Assembly (NCBI GenBank): GCA_038049695.1 | Contig: CP142459.1 | Span: 63,852,001-63,916,000 of the forward strand | Direction of reading: 5' to 3' | Origin: Cinnamomum chago | Lineage: Eukaryota; Streptophyta; Magnoliopsida; Laurales; Lauraceae | DNA length: 64,000 nucleotides | Shown here: positions 11,111-21,617 of the stretch, piece by piece | Position numbering within the stretch: position 1 is the first letter of the stretch | Layout: the number at the start of each line of letters is the position of its first letter | Translations under genes and position numbers: made by a program | Notes under the pieces: model-generated | Told to the model about the DNA's origin: nothing | The model's database searches: none | Seen by the model: only the letters and a program-made list of their open reading frames with translations

Positions 11111-11500
11111 TCCCCCCTCAATCACATGATCTTTTCATAGGTAATATGAAAATAAATTGATCTCTAAAATAAGAAAAAAATGATAAATATCTTGCAAAAT
11201 CGATCATCATGACTTCTTGGTGATCATCGTCTGTCTGTAAATCCATCACTATCGCAAACCGCACTTTTCTGTATTCGTCGGTGTCGGTGGCCCACTGGAT
11301 TAGATCGGTCGCTATTTCTTCCAAAAGCTTCGATTGTACAATTTTGATGAAGATGGTGAGATCGTAGGGCGAAGATAAATGAGTAGGTAAGAGAAGATAA
11401 TCATTTCTTTATTAAAAAAAAAATTGACGGTGATAATTGCAGAAGTAAGATCACACCCAGCTTGATCGCAAGATCATCGCGTGCCCATGTTTTGATACCA

Positions 11501-11675
11501 TAAAGAATTTCAAGAATCACTTCTTTACATAAATTTCACCGTAACCATGAAGAGAGGAAATCCTCTCAATTTATACATAGCAATAACCAAGATGATTCAA
11601 ATTCAAATGCAATCTTATCTCTAATAACCAAACCAACCAACTTAATCTTATCTCTAACATCCTATTTCCTATCTA
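11501..11675 (-). repeat. TRIM LTR (right, 5' LTR on the element strand), interrupted
   Basis: Its last five bases (taaca) are displaced to 13058-13062 by the Helitron. The primer-binding site abuts it at 11500. Confidence 0.82.
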
Positions 11676-13057
11676 CTAGCAACACCCCATGGTATGCACG
11701 GACCACAGAAGAACTAAATGCACCGACTCATACGTATATTTTTATTAAATAATTTAATTAGTAAACAGTTGAGTCATTTTTTGTTGATAATTCAATTTCG
11801 AGACTGGGTCCTCCTTTGCATCCACGGATCAGATGAGTCATCGGGTGGGCCACCTGGGTCCCGATATTAACACAAGAAAATCAAGCCTTTGAGAATGACT
11901 GTATCCTTTGGATTTCTAAGACATCTAAAACACGTTCTCTCCTTCTTTCTGATCAAATGCTGGATAGTGGGCCAAAAAGGGCCCACCTCGTATGGGTCCA
12001 CCACCTACCGGGTCGCACGTGGGTCCTCCTTTGGATCCACGGATCAGATGGGTCATCAGGTGGCCCACCTGGGTCCCGATATCAATGCAAGAAAATCAAG
12101 CCTTTGGGAATGACTGTATCCTTTGTATGTCTAAAACATCTAAAACACGTTCTTTCCTTCTCTCTGATCAGACGTTGAATGGTGGGCCAAAAAGGGCCCA
12201 CATCGCACGGGTCCACCACCTACTGGGTCCCCCGTGGGTCCTCATTCAGATCCACGGATCATATGGGTCATCGGGTGCCCCACCTGAGTCCCGATATCAA
12301 CGCAAGAAAATCAAGCCTTTGGGAATCACTGTACTGTTTGGATGTCTAAGACATCTACAACACGCCCTCTCCCTCTCTTTGATCAAACTCTGGATGGTGG
12401 GCCAAACAGGGCCCACCTCACATGGGCCCACCACCTACTGGGTCCCCCGTGGGTCTTCCTTCGGATCTACGGATCAGATGGGTCATCGGGTGGCCCACAT
12501 GGGTCCCGGTATCAATTCAAGAAAATCAAGCCTTTGGGAATCACTATATTGTTTGAATTTTTAAGACATCTACAACACCTCACACGGGTCCACCATCTAC
12601 TGGGTCCTCTTTCAGATCCACGGATCAGATGATTCCATGGATCAAATGATTCATCGGGTGGCCCACTTGGGTCCTGGTATCAACGCAGGAAAATCAAGCC
12701 TTTTGGGAATCACTGTACTGTTTGGATTTCTAAGACATCTAAAATACGTCCCGCTGGATGGTGGGCCAAACATGGCCTACCTCGCACTGGTCTACCCCTA
12801 CTTGGTCGCCCGTGGGTCCTCTTTCGGATCCACGGATCAAATGGGTCATCGGGTGGCCCACCTGGGTCCCAGTATCAAAATCAAGCCTGACCTTTTTTTT
12901 TTTTTAGGAAGTTATACGAAAGTTAGTTTAGAGGAAAGTGAAGAGTGGAGAGAGAGCAGATCATGACACATATCTTCATGTATGCTATGAATTAAGGGAT
13001 GGCACTTGGAGGTCTGTGGTTGAACGAAGGGAGATTACATTCTCTTAGTAATATAGA
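11676..13057 (-). mobile_element. Non-autonomous Helitron, 1382 bp
   Basis: On the minus strand it begins TCTATATTACTAAGAGAATG and ends CCGTGCATACCATGGGGTG-TTGCTAG, i.e. a CTAG terminus preceded by a decayed hairpin of the plant Helitron type (CCCGTGCAT...GCACGGG). It sits between host A and T with no target duplication, as Helitrons do. No Rep/helicase gene is present. Most of it is a tandem array of 215-bp repeats. It landed five bases from the outer edge of the TRIM LTR. Confidence 0.75.
11804..12890. repeat. 215-bp tandem repeats inside the Helitron
   Basis: The anchor tcaagcct falls at 11881, 12096, 12311 and 12526, an exact 215-bp spacing. It then recurs at 12694 and 12881 in shortened units. 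Units are GC-rich, with many GGGTCC and GGGCCCAC strings and the phrase tccacggatcagatgggtcatcgggtggcccac. Overlapping ORFs up to 190 aa run through the array only because the repeat lacks stops in some frames. Confidence 0.93.
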
Positions 13058-13067
13058 TAACACTATC

Positions 13068-13328
13068 ATCATTCATCTTGCTCTTAACCTTGATCAAAAC
13101 TACACATTGTCACTTAAGTGACATTTTTTCCATTATATATGTCAGTTATCCAAATGTTTGTTTTAATTTGTAAGATCTTGAAAGTAGGACATCTAAAATA
13201 GCTCATTACAAGTCAAAATGCCACGTACATAGAGAGCAATTCATTACCCATTGCAACATATATTTAATTTTACAGAAATGCATCAGAAAAGAGAAACTAG
13301 TGAGACCCTTGTACACTAGTGAGACCCT
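13068..13328. repeat. Intron-1-like block upstream of copy B
   Basis: It continues the block interrupted at 10951 (cattcatcttgctcttaacc, catctaaaatagctcattacaag, aaaagagaaactagtgagaccct) and matches 4098-4380 and intron 1 of all three genes. Its end is cut by the MULE insertion. It contains a small duplication of actagtgagaccctt. Confidence 0.65.
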
Positions 13329-13337
13329 TATATTTAA

Positions 13338-13465
13338 GGGATAATAACAGATTACCTACCTATACTTTACCTGTATTTCAGACTATCCCCCTATAGTTTG
13401 GTATTTTGTACCAAACTACCTGTATTTTAAATCACAATGCAACTATAAACGACCGTGACGGAAAA
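13338..13465. repeat. MULE left terminal inverted repeat
   Basis: It pairs with 18405-18533. Similarity is strongest over the first 85 bp and then continues patchily to a shared GACGGA. Confidence 0.85.
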
Positions 13466-14329
13466 TATGGAATGACGAAATTACCCTTCCATATATAAAC
13501 TATATCTTGCCCTTTTTGATTAGTTTCACAGTTTTCGCTTGTGATTTTAGGGTTCGTCATTGGAGAGGCGATTTTGGGGGAAACCGCTAGGGTTCTTCGT
13601 TGGCGAGGCGGTTTTGGGAGAAACTGACCCTCCTTCAAAAGGGTCCCCTCTTGTGCCATCAAGTAGCTTCAATGATTGCGGAGAATCCATTAAGAAGCTT
13701 CAACGATTTCAAAGGTATGTATAATCTCAAACCCTTAATAATGTCTGATGCCGAGGGTTTTGGGGTTAGGGTTTTGATAAAAAAAAAAAAACATTCTCTA
13801 CGTGCATGGATTGTAAAGTTGTTGATGGGGTTTGTGCTATCTCTATGTGAAATTTGCATTAGAAAATTCTCTTTCTATGTCTCATTTTAGTGAATGGGAA
13901 TGAGTTTTTCGACTACTTTTAGTGGATGTATGACTTTTCGTTGTCTGATATAGTGATGTTGTGTGAAAATGGTCCCCTCTTGTGCTATCTATTTCATTCC
14001 CTTTTTGTATTTTTATGAATGTTGGTGGAATAGGATCCCCACCTGTCTACATTGTGTCGGCTGCTTCTCTGCCAGATAGCACCCAATTTTCACAAGAGGG
14101 GACCACAGTGACCCAAAAAATCTTTCTTTCTATCTTTTTCTGTCTGCATAGTGAAAATGGAGACCACAGCCAGATAGCCCCCAATTGTCTCTATCTATCT
14201 GCACAATGAAAATGGAGGGGACCACAGTGACATAATTTTTTTTTTTACATCCATGGTTTTGTCAAACATGAATTTGATGAAAATTCTATGTAATTGTACA
14301 TGAATTTGCCTTAAAAAAATGTCTTTTAC

Positions 14330-17038
14330 ATGCAGATGTCTTTTGATGAAGTGACAGTACGATTCCACTATGGTGGTTATTTTACAGAACCGCCAAATAG
14401 TGTATACATTGGGGGTGTGGTGGATGAAATTACTGATTTTGATATTGATAAAGCATCATTTTTTGAGTTTAGGGATTATGTGATGGAACTAGGGTACCCA
14501 ACGAACAATATAATGTATTTTAAGGTTCCAGACTTGGATTTTAATGATGGTCTGAGGTGGATTGAATCAGACAAGGATATGGTAGATCTATTAGAACATT
14601 ATAAGGGAAGTGAGGTGTTGAATATTTATGTAGAGAGGGGACATGAACCTTTGATGGTTGTGTCACCTAAGGGGAATGTCTTGATGCAAAATATTAACAG
14701 CAAATGTCCCTTGAAGTAGTTACCTGCAGCAGAAGTTGCATCAGGTAGTAGGAAAGTTAACAGTGAGGAGGACTATGCTGCTGATGTTGAGGATGAAGGC
14801 AGTGATGATGACCAAGATCAGCAAGAATGTCATCATGATGACTCTAATGATGATGACAGTGAGGTTGAGAGTGATCACATCAGATTAGATCCTGATGAGC
14901 ATCCGGAGTTATATGAGGATGTTGAGAAGGCTGATGATGATGATATCTTCAGAAGATCTCGTGAGGATGAATCACAACCTCATGAAGCTGAGAGTGTGGA
15001 AGGAGAACAGACCCAAAACCAACAAGTACCAGTTGATGAGAAATGAATACAGATGCTGAATATGAGGATGAGCTTCGGTCTTTGTGCAGCTCATCTAATG
15101 AGAACAACAGGCCGAAATTCCCTAGTTTTAATAAGTTGACTGATATGGAGAATCATCAACTTAAGTTAGGTATGATATTTGCAAGTCCTCAAGTATTCAG
15201 ACAAGCACTTGTTGAATGGACTATAAGGCAGGGCTACAATATTAAATATTTGAAAAATAAAAACAAGAGAATCACAACTGTTTGTAAATATGATTGTGAA
15301 TTTATGATTCATGCATCACCAATGCAGGGTGAGAAGACATTTCAAATTAAGACATTCAAGCCCAATCATACATGTGGTATGAAGTTTAAAAGTCGTTTGG
15401 TCACTTCCAGCTATATAGCTAATAAATACTAGCAGAGAATGAGTGGCGATCCGAAATGTTCAATTCCTGCAATGTAGAAAGAGCTGAGAAGAGATCTGAA
15501 GGTTGATTTGTCGAAGGATAAGTTGTATAGAGCGAAGAGGAAGGCAGCAGATAACATCTTTGGAGATATTAGATTGTAGTAAACTAGATTGAGGGACTAT
15601 TGTGTCACTGTTCAAAAGTACAATAAAAATACAAGTTTATTTGTGGTGACACAAAGACCTCATATGGATAGAATTCCATATTTTCAGAGATTGTATGTCT
15701 GTTATGAGTCACAAAAGGTCGGGTTCGTCAATGGATGTAAACCCATAATTGGTCTAGATGGGTGCTTCCTCAAAGGTATTTATGGTGGACAAGTACTGGC
15801 TGCAATAGGTAGAGATGTGAATGAGAATATGTTTTCAATTGCAATGGTTGTGGTAGAGGCTGAAAATATAGACTCATGGACTTGGTTTTTGAAATCATTG
15901 ATTGATGACATCGGAGATGGGGGTGACATGGGCTAGATTTTTATGTCTGCTAGATAAAAAGGGCTTGATGCAACATTTGAGATAGTTGCTCCTACTGCTA
16001 AAATTAGACACTACTTGAAGCATATGTATGATAACTTCAAAAAACTTTTCAGAGGAAAATTGTTGAAAGATGCTATGTGGGCTGCAACATCATGTGGATC
16101 ACCAAGAGAATTTGATAGTAATATGCAGAGGATCAAAGAGATGGACCAGGTTGCATATAATTGGTTGATAGCTGCTAATCCAAACAGATGGGCTAGGTCT
16201 CATTGCATTAACAAACAACCTCTGTGAGTCTTTCAACAGTTACATACTTGAAGCAAGGGAGAAACCAATAGTTGGTTTGCTTGAGTGTGTGAGGAGGAAG
16301 CTGATTAACAGAATTCAAGTAAAGTTTAGACGAATGACTAAATATGAAGGCACAGTTTGTCCGAGGATATTGGAGAAGTTGGAAAAGAACAAGAATGAAA
16401 GCAGACACTATTTTGCCAACTGGTCAGGCAGAGGTGAGTTTGAGGTTGATTGTTTTGCCAAGACTTTTGTTGTTAACATTGAAAGTAGAACATGTTTATG
16501 CAGAATGTGGGATTTGACTGGGATTCCTTGTAAGCATGCCATAACATGTATATACATGAATCAAGAAAGGCTTGAATATTACATTCATGCATACTACAAC
16601 AAAGAGATGTATTTGAGAGCATATAATGGCATGATACACCTAGTACCTGAAATGCATGATTGGGTTGAAAGTGGAATGGAAGTAGTTGGTCCTCCTTTGT
16701 ATAGAAGACCTGCAAGTAGGCTAATGAAGTTGAGGAGGATGGATGCAGATGAGTTACCCAATTCTAGTAGGGTTTCTAGAATGAATAGAAAAATAACTTG
16801 TGCTAGATGCTTGAAAACAAGCCATAATGCCAGGTCTTGCAAAGGACCAATACATCCCAATTCAAGACTCTTTAGTTCTGGATCAGGTTCTCAGCCAAGT
16901 TCTCAGCTAGCTTCTCAGCCTCAGCTAGGTTCTCAGCCAGTTTCTCAGCCTCATCCAAGTTTTCAGACTCAGCCAACTTCTCAGCCCATACCAGCACACA
17001 GGGTAATGCTTTTCACCCTTTTGATTTTTTACTTCTAA
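14330..17038 (+). pseudogene. MuDR-type MULE transposase, broken
   Basis: Domains in order: a PB1-like N-terminus (VTVRFHYGG, 14330-14719), an Asp/Glu-rich acidic linker (14720-15040), a MuDR DNA-binding region (PKFPSFN to FKPNHTCG, about 15110-15380), the MULE catalytic core (IIGLDGCFLKGIYGGQVLAA, about 15740-15800), a SWIM zinc finger (CLCRMWDLTGIPCKHA, about 16490-16545) and a zinc knuckle (CARCLKTSHNARSCKG, about 16799-16845). The frame is broken by TAG at 14717, a shift at about 15043, stops at 15430, about 15474, 15577-15582, 15934 and 15955, and another shift near 16200. The first catalytic Asp (LDG) and the Glu in NNLCESFN survive. The second Asp, normally in a SDRQKGL-like string, reads SAR-stop-KGL, so it is lost. 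A tgcag acceptor just before the ATG suggests a 5' UTR intron. Confidence 0.9.
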
Positions 17039-17696
17039 TTATAGTAAATGCATGTACTCACTATGGTCTTCAGATTTTGATTGGTCAGGGGAGAGTCTGA
17101 CAATCTTCTTCTCAGCCAATTCCATCAGCAAGAAATGCTAGTGATAGAGGGAAGTTACAACAGGTAGAGGGTGGACTGGAGCAGGAAAACGGAGCTCAAC
17201 TTGTTGATGATAACAGCCACTATTTTAAAATGGACTTTTGTTATGGATGATGTTGTGTCGCTGATGATGACTGTATTAAACAACTTTTTTTAGGATGACT
17301 GTTTGGATTTGGATTATCCTTTTTACTGTTTGGATTTGGGCAATAATATCAGGTCTTGCAATGGCCAAATGTGTTTTTAGTTTTTTGTTTACTGTGTGGA
17401 TGATGATGTTTCCAGTTTTTTAGTTATTGTTTGGATGATGTTACCATTTATTTATTTTTTGGTTACTGTTTGGATGAAGACAGTTTTTTGTTACTGTTTG
17501 GATGATGATGTTTCCAGATTTTTTGTTATTGGAAGGATGATGATGTTCCCATTTTCATTGTATTTCCAGAGGAGGGAAATTTTTTTTGTTAGTGTTTTCT
17601 TATTACAGGTTAATTAAAGTTCATAAAAAAAATAGAGCCATTGACAAACAAACAACACCAACCCATTTTCTATTATATTCGAACTCATACATATGA

Positions 17697-18150
17697 TCAT
17701 GGTAATTCCAACCCATCTACAGGAGTCCAAGATATTAGTAGATAACACATGAACAACAAAAATAGAATTCCGGCCCATGTCCCCAACAACACACGTAGGT
17801 AACATCTTTCCCTTCGACAAGCTGACTTCAGTTCCCTCTCCAACACATCAATTTTATCCAATAGCTTTGGCACAAGCTCTATTTCTCCATCAACCCATTC
17901 AAAAAATCCACACGCTGGCTGGATCTGAGAACAAAATGAAAAAAATACATTAATACTACCATGGTCGACCAGACATGGAGAAGATCAAATAGATGGGTCA
18001 ATGACTCACCCCATATAGTGCACAACCAAGAAACCTCCTCCCCATGTTCCGCTGTCTTCAGGGAGTTCTCAAAGCAGCCCATGCCCGCAGTGACAGTAAC
18101 AAATTTCACCATCAAATTGAGAACTCTGACCACGGGAAAACTGTCTATAT
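17697..18150 (-). pseudogene. GRF zinc-finger membrane protein relic inside the MULE
   Basis: Two exons on the minus strand. The upstream exon (about 18150-18009) reads CYCHCGHGLL, then after a frame change RTP-stop-RQRNMGRRFLGC. After an intron with GTGAGT donor and CTCAG acceptor, the second exon (17924-17697) reads CGFFEWVDGEIELV, a charged heptad-like stretch (LLDKIDVLERELKSACRRER) and a hydrophobic segment VLLGTWAGILFLLFMCYLLI. This is the plant GRF-finger, coiled-coil and membrane-anchor layout. It has one stop and one frameshift. It converges on the transposase gene and lies within the element's inverted repeats. Confidence 0.7.
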
Positions 18151-18404
18151 GAGTTTGAAGAGGAAGGCATTTGATATGGCTGAAGAAGATGACTGACAGC
18201 TGCTCACAGGTTGATGAGTTGAAGAAGAAGACCGAGAGCTGCTCCCAAGCTCATGGCTGAAGCAACCAAGCACCCAAACTGACATCCTTTCTATCTTTTT
18301 TTTATATGCTAGGTTCATGGGCAAAAAAGTCTCGTTCTAAAGCCATTTGGAACAGTAAGTTGCTGCAAGTATGCCCTACAGGCCATTTATACATATACGA
18401 CATC

Positions 18405-18533
18405 AATACTAACAGAATCCGTCAGTTTTGTATGTTAATTTAAACTTTAGGAAGGTTTAGTACAAAATATCAAACTACATGGGGGTAGTTTAAAATATAG
18501 GCAAAGTTCAGGTAGGTAATCTGCCATTATTCC
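18405..18533. repeat. MULE right terminal inverted repeat
   Basis: Reverse complement of the left repeat, about 80% alike by eye over the outer part. Confidence 0.85.
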
Positions 18534-18542
18534 TATATTTAA

Positions 18543-19220
18543 TGACGAATCTGGACTTTAAACTAGGACCAGGCCTCGCTCATCGGGCCTATTGGACTGC
18601 CTTAGTGTAGGCAGTGTTTACATTTTGAATGTGTGAAGGTCCTGCACCCATGTCACCTAACCCGTGGCCCAAAATCCATCAAGGATCCAAACTATTGGCA
18701 ATGAAGTCTCAAAGTTTGCAGTGCAACAACTCAGGCGCGCCAGGCCGGGTATTGATCATGGAAAACATGACTGACTCTATGCACCTTAGTCTTAGGTTAT
18801 CCATACATATGAACCATTATGTATGCTTAAACTGAATTACCTGCAGTCAGTCTGTTCACAAAGATCTAAACTGGCCATTTCAATTGATATCCCACATGCC
18901 CAGTAGCTGATGCAGACTATCAATTGGAGCTTCCAATATGTAGAATGTAGTTCAAGAGGAAGATGGTGGAAAGGGGTGACAATGTCCTCGGTACCCACAA
19001 CATAATTGGCCTTTTTGATACTTCTTCAGCACATGATGATGGTTGCTGATCCCACAATTGATCTTGCATAACGCTCAATCAATTGGGTCACAGATAGTAG
19101 ATGTCTCACCCTCATTTCTACCAACAGAGATACCACAGCAGCAGCTACTTTTTTTTTTTGGTTTCTCTTCTGATAATCTGGAATCTGGATTGCATGCTTG
19201 GAATATAGTCCTTCAGCTTA
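18543..19220. other. Spacer between copies B and C
   Basis: 18543-18880 shows nothing recognisable. From about 18885 it matches the B spacer at 4950 onward. No gene is seen. Confidence 0.5.
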
Positions 19221-19421
19221 GGCTCTGTTTGAATCCTTGAAACTCATTTTCCCTGTAACTAACTTACCTGTAATTCTAATTACCTGTGACTGATTATCTG
19301 TAATTACTCATGTTAAAAAATAGAACAGCTGTATCTCAAGTGTAAGTCAGGTCATACAAACACACTGTCATTTACATATGAAACCAAATTACTATGTCGT
19401 TTACAAAGATCCAAATGGGCC
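19221..19421. mobile_element. Tourist-like MITE, C spacer
   Basis: Same 201-bp element and same surroundings as 5308-5508 (left end GGCTCTGTTTGAATCCTT). It shows that the B and C spacers descend from one sequence that already carried the insertion. Confidence 0.55.
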
Positions 19422-19579
19422 ATAGGTATAGTGTGTCAACTGTCATGCATAAAGACACAACTTGGCCATAAATACACACTCTTATCACATCTTCGGCATA
19501 AAACTGCCATAGCATGTTATTTCAAGAACACAAGTTCGGAAAATGAAAGCCTGGAAATCGAAGGCATGTAAACTCCCTT

Positions 19580-20497
19580 CTACATATGTTCATCATAGAT
19601 AAGATACTTAACAAAACCAGGATCCCGGCTCTTGTATGGTTCACTCTCTAGAAGCCTCTTAAAATATGATCTTCTCAGCCCATTTTCTCTAGCAATATCA
19701 GAACGCACCCATCTTGCATAATGCTCAGAGGAACCAGTGAGCACCACAGCTGTAGACTCATTGGCCAGATTCGCAAGAGTCACCATTGTTTCGGGCTCAG
19801 TAGCATAACAAGCATCAACCACAAAGATATGTGAAAAATGGCCTGCATAGATGCCGTGGCAATGAAGCCTGAAGCTGCTCATAAAGGTTGATGCTATCAC
19901 CTTAAATTTTCTAAGATCCTCGGAGGGAGGACACGTGAAGCACTCCCCTTCATACAAGGAAGAAGAAAGGACGTCTTCCGGCACCTCATGGTGCTCTCGA
20001 AAGGCTGCATTGGCTCGAAACATTTCTGAGACCGGAATCTCTTCCTGGAGGGATACTATCAAACAGTCACAAGTGTGGTTTTGGGGAGCAACAATCAGTA
20101 TTCGGCTTTCTTTGAAGGTTCGGCAAATTTGGAGAATCGCTTCAACAATAATTCCGTGACTTCTTGGAAGTGAACTCTCAACAATGAGATAAGGTGGAGG
20201 ACCCTTGAGACTTAATATCTGATTGACTGCTGACATTTCCACTTGATCAATGTTTCGATTGAAAGGAACGGTGAAAATTGGAATCTGGCGTCTGCATCTA
20301 GAGACTGGTTCAGGGAAGAGGATACCCCGAAAGGAAGGATCGACTGCAGCTGCAACTCCCTGGTGAGAACGTTTTAAGCACACCCTGTTGAAGTCAAACC
20401 ATACATCATACTTGTTCATGAATGAATGCTGTGCGTGGAAGTCCTTTCCAAATTCTGCCAAGAGAAGTTTGCTCTTCTCAACCCGCGAAAGAAACCC
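19580..20497 (-). other. Exon 3 of copy C: degenerate helicase lobe 1A
   Basis: It has the same motif losses as copy B (VESSLPRSHG for Walker A, VDACYATEPE for Walker B, GSSEHYARW for motif III). Additional changes relative to B include Gly to Ser in the Walker A region, Trp to Cys in CDCLIVSL, and Ile to Lys in LKGPPPY. My hand count between B and C gives nine replacement codons and seven synonymous ones, so only weak constraint, if any, is visible. Confidence 0.72.
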
Positions 20498-21102
20498 CTG
20501 TGTTCAGAAATTATGATATTGATTCTTAGGCATTAGATATCAAACATCCTTAAAATAGATTTCAATGACATCTATTATATGAATTTTGCTCGACTGTGAT
20601 TGGTTCTCATGAAGATAATGATGCCCCATAACATGGTTCAATATTTCATCCACTGGTGTATTATCAATTGGGTCAACTGGATTTGACTTGAATGCCATTT
20701 TCACAACCATATGTGACTTTGACCTTGATTTTGGGTCTCAAGTTTTGCACAGATCTCTATCTCATTCTTAATTTAACAAATACATCTAATTAAATTAGGT
20801 TTGTGAATCACTTTGTGGATACTCAGCAAAACTTGTTAGCCATTATCTATTATTCACAGTGGAGTTTTTCCACTAAAATTGGACACTCTTAATGGTCTTC
20901 TGGCTTAGCTTTCTCCGAGGACCCTAAAAAAGATTGATTTCTCCTTCCGAACAGCAATCCAACCTCTGAAACTATGGCAACAGAACTTTCAGAAGATGTT
21001 CGCTAAAGAAAATTCTTCTGAAAGGAATACAGGTTAACCATTAATTAGAGCTGTGAGTAATTAAGTTCACAAAAAGGCTTGATATGTTCCCAGAACTTCA
21101 AA

Positions 21103-21172
<70 letters not shown>

Positions 21173-21568
21173 GCTGCACTGCAGAAGTTAGTAAGATTAA
21201 CCTGGAATGGTTTGACTGTTTTGCCTGAAGGTCGCACATAGACGTAGTCCTTGGCTAAAAGAAAAGGTCTCCTCTCAGGAATGGAATCCATATCAAACTC
21301 TACATAAACTTTCTTCTCCTCCTTAATACTCTCAAGTGTGCCCCTCTGATTCATGTAGACTGTTTTGTTACTTTTTCTTGATTTCCCTGATATTGTCTCT
21401 TCACGCAGTCTTAGAGTTATTCCAGACAATACAAATTCCTTCAAGAATTCCTTCCATTTCTGTTCCAAATACAAAAACGTATATGAATATACCACATCCT
21501 TTCAAGTTGCTAATGAAAAATATTGATAAGGTGCAATATAGAAATGGTGACCTTTGTGATGGTGTGTG

Positions 21569-21617
<49 letters not shown>

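Larger units (their letters stand above)
10957..13062 (-). mobile_element. TRIM retrotransposon, split by a Helitron
   Basis: Two direct LTR-like repeats bound a short non-coding core: left LTR 10957-11110 and right LTR 11501-11675 continued at 13058-13062. On the minus strand the sequence after the right LTR is TGGTATCAAAACATGGGC, like the initiator-tRNA-Met primer site TGGTATCAGAGC. A purine tract GAGGGGGGA precedes the left LTR. A 5-bp duplication CTATC flanks the whole (10952-10956 and 13063-13067). Without the Helitron the element is about 724 bp, typical of TRIMs. Copies A and C show the uninterrupted flank. The LTRs begin TGTTA and end in TTTA, not the usual CA. Confidence 0.85.
13338..18533 (+). 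mobile_element. MULE DNA transposon, 5196 bp, decayed
   Basis: A perfect 9-bp target duplication TATATTTAA lies at 13329-13337 and 18534-18542. The terminal inverted repeats are about 125-130 bp (GGGATAATAACAGATTACCT at the left, GGAATAATGGCAGATTACCT on the reverse of the right). It carries a MuDR-type transposase relic on the plus strand and a convergent GRF zinc-finger relic on the minus strand. In-frame stops and frameshifts show that it is no longer autonomous. Confidence 0.93.

Noticed and set aside
11889-12966. Overlapping plus-strand ORFs up to 190 codons
   Set aside because: They are translations of the 215-bp Helitron repeat in several frames at once, rich in Gly, Pro and Ser, with no domain.
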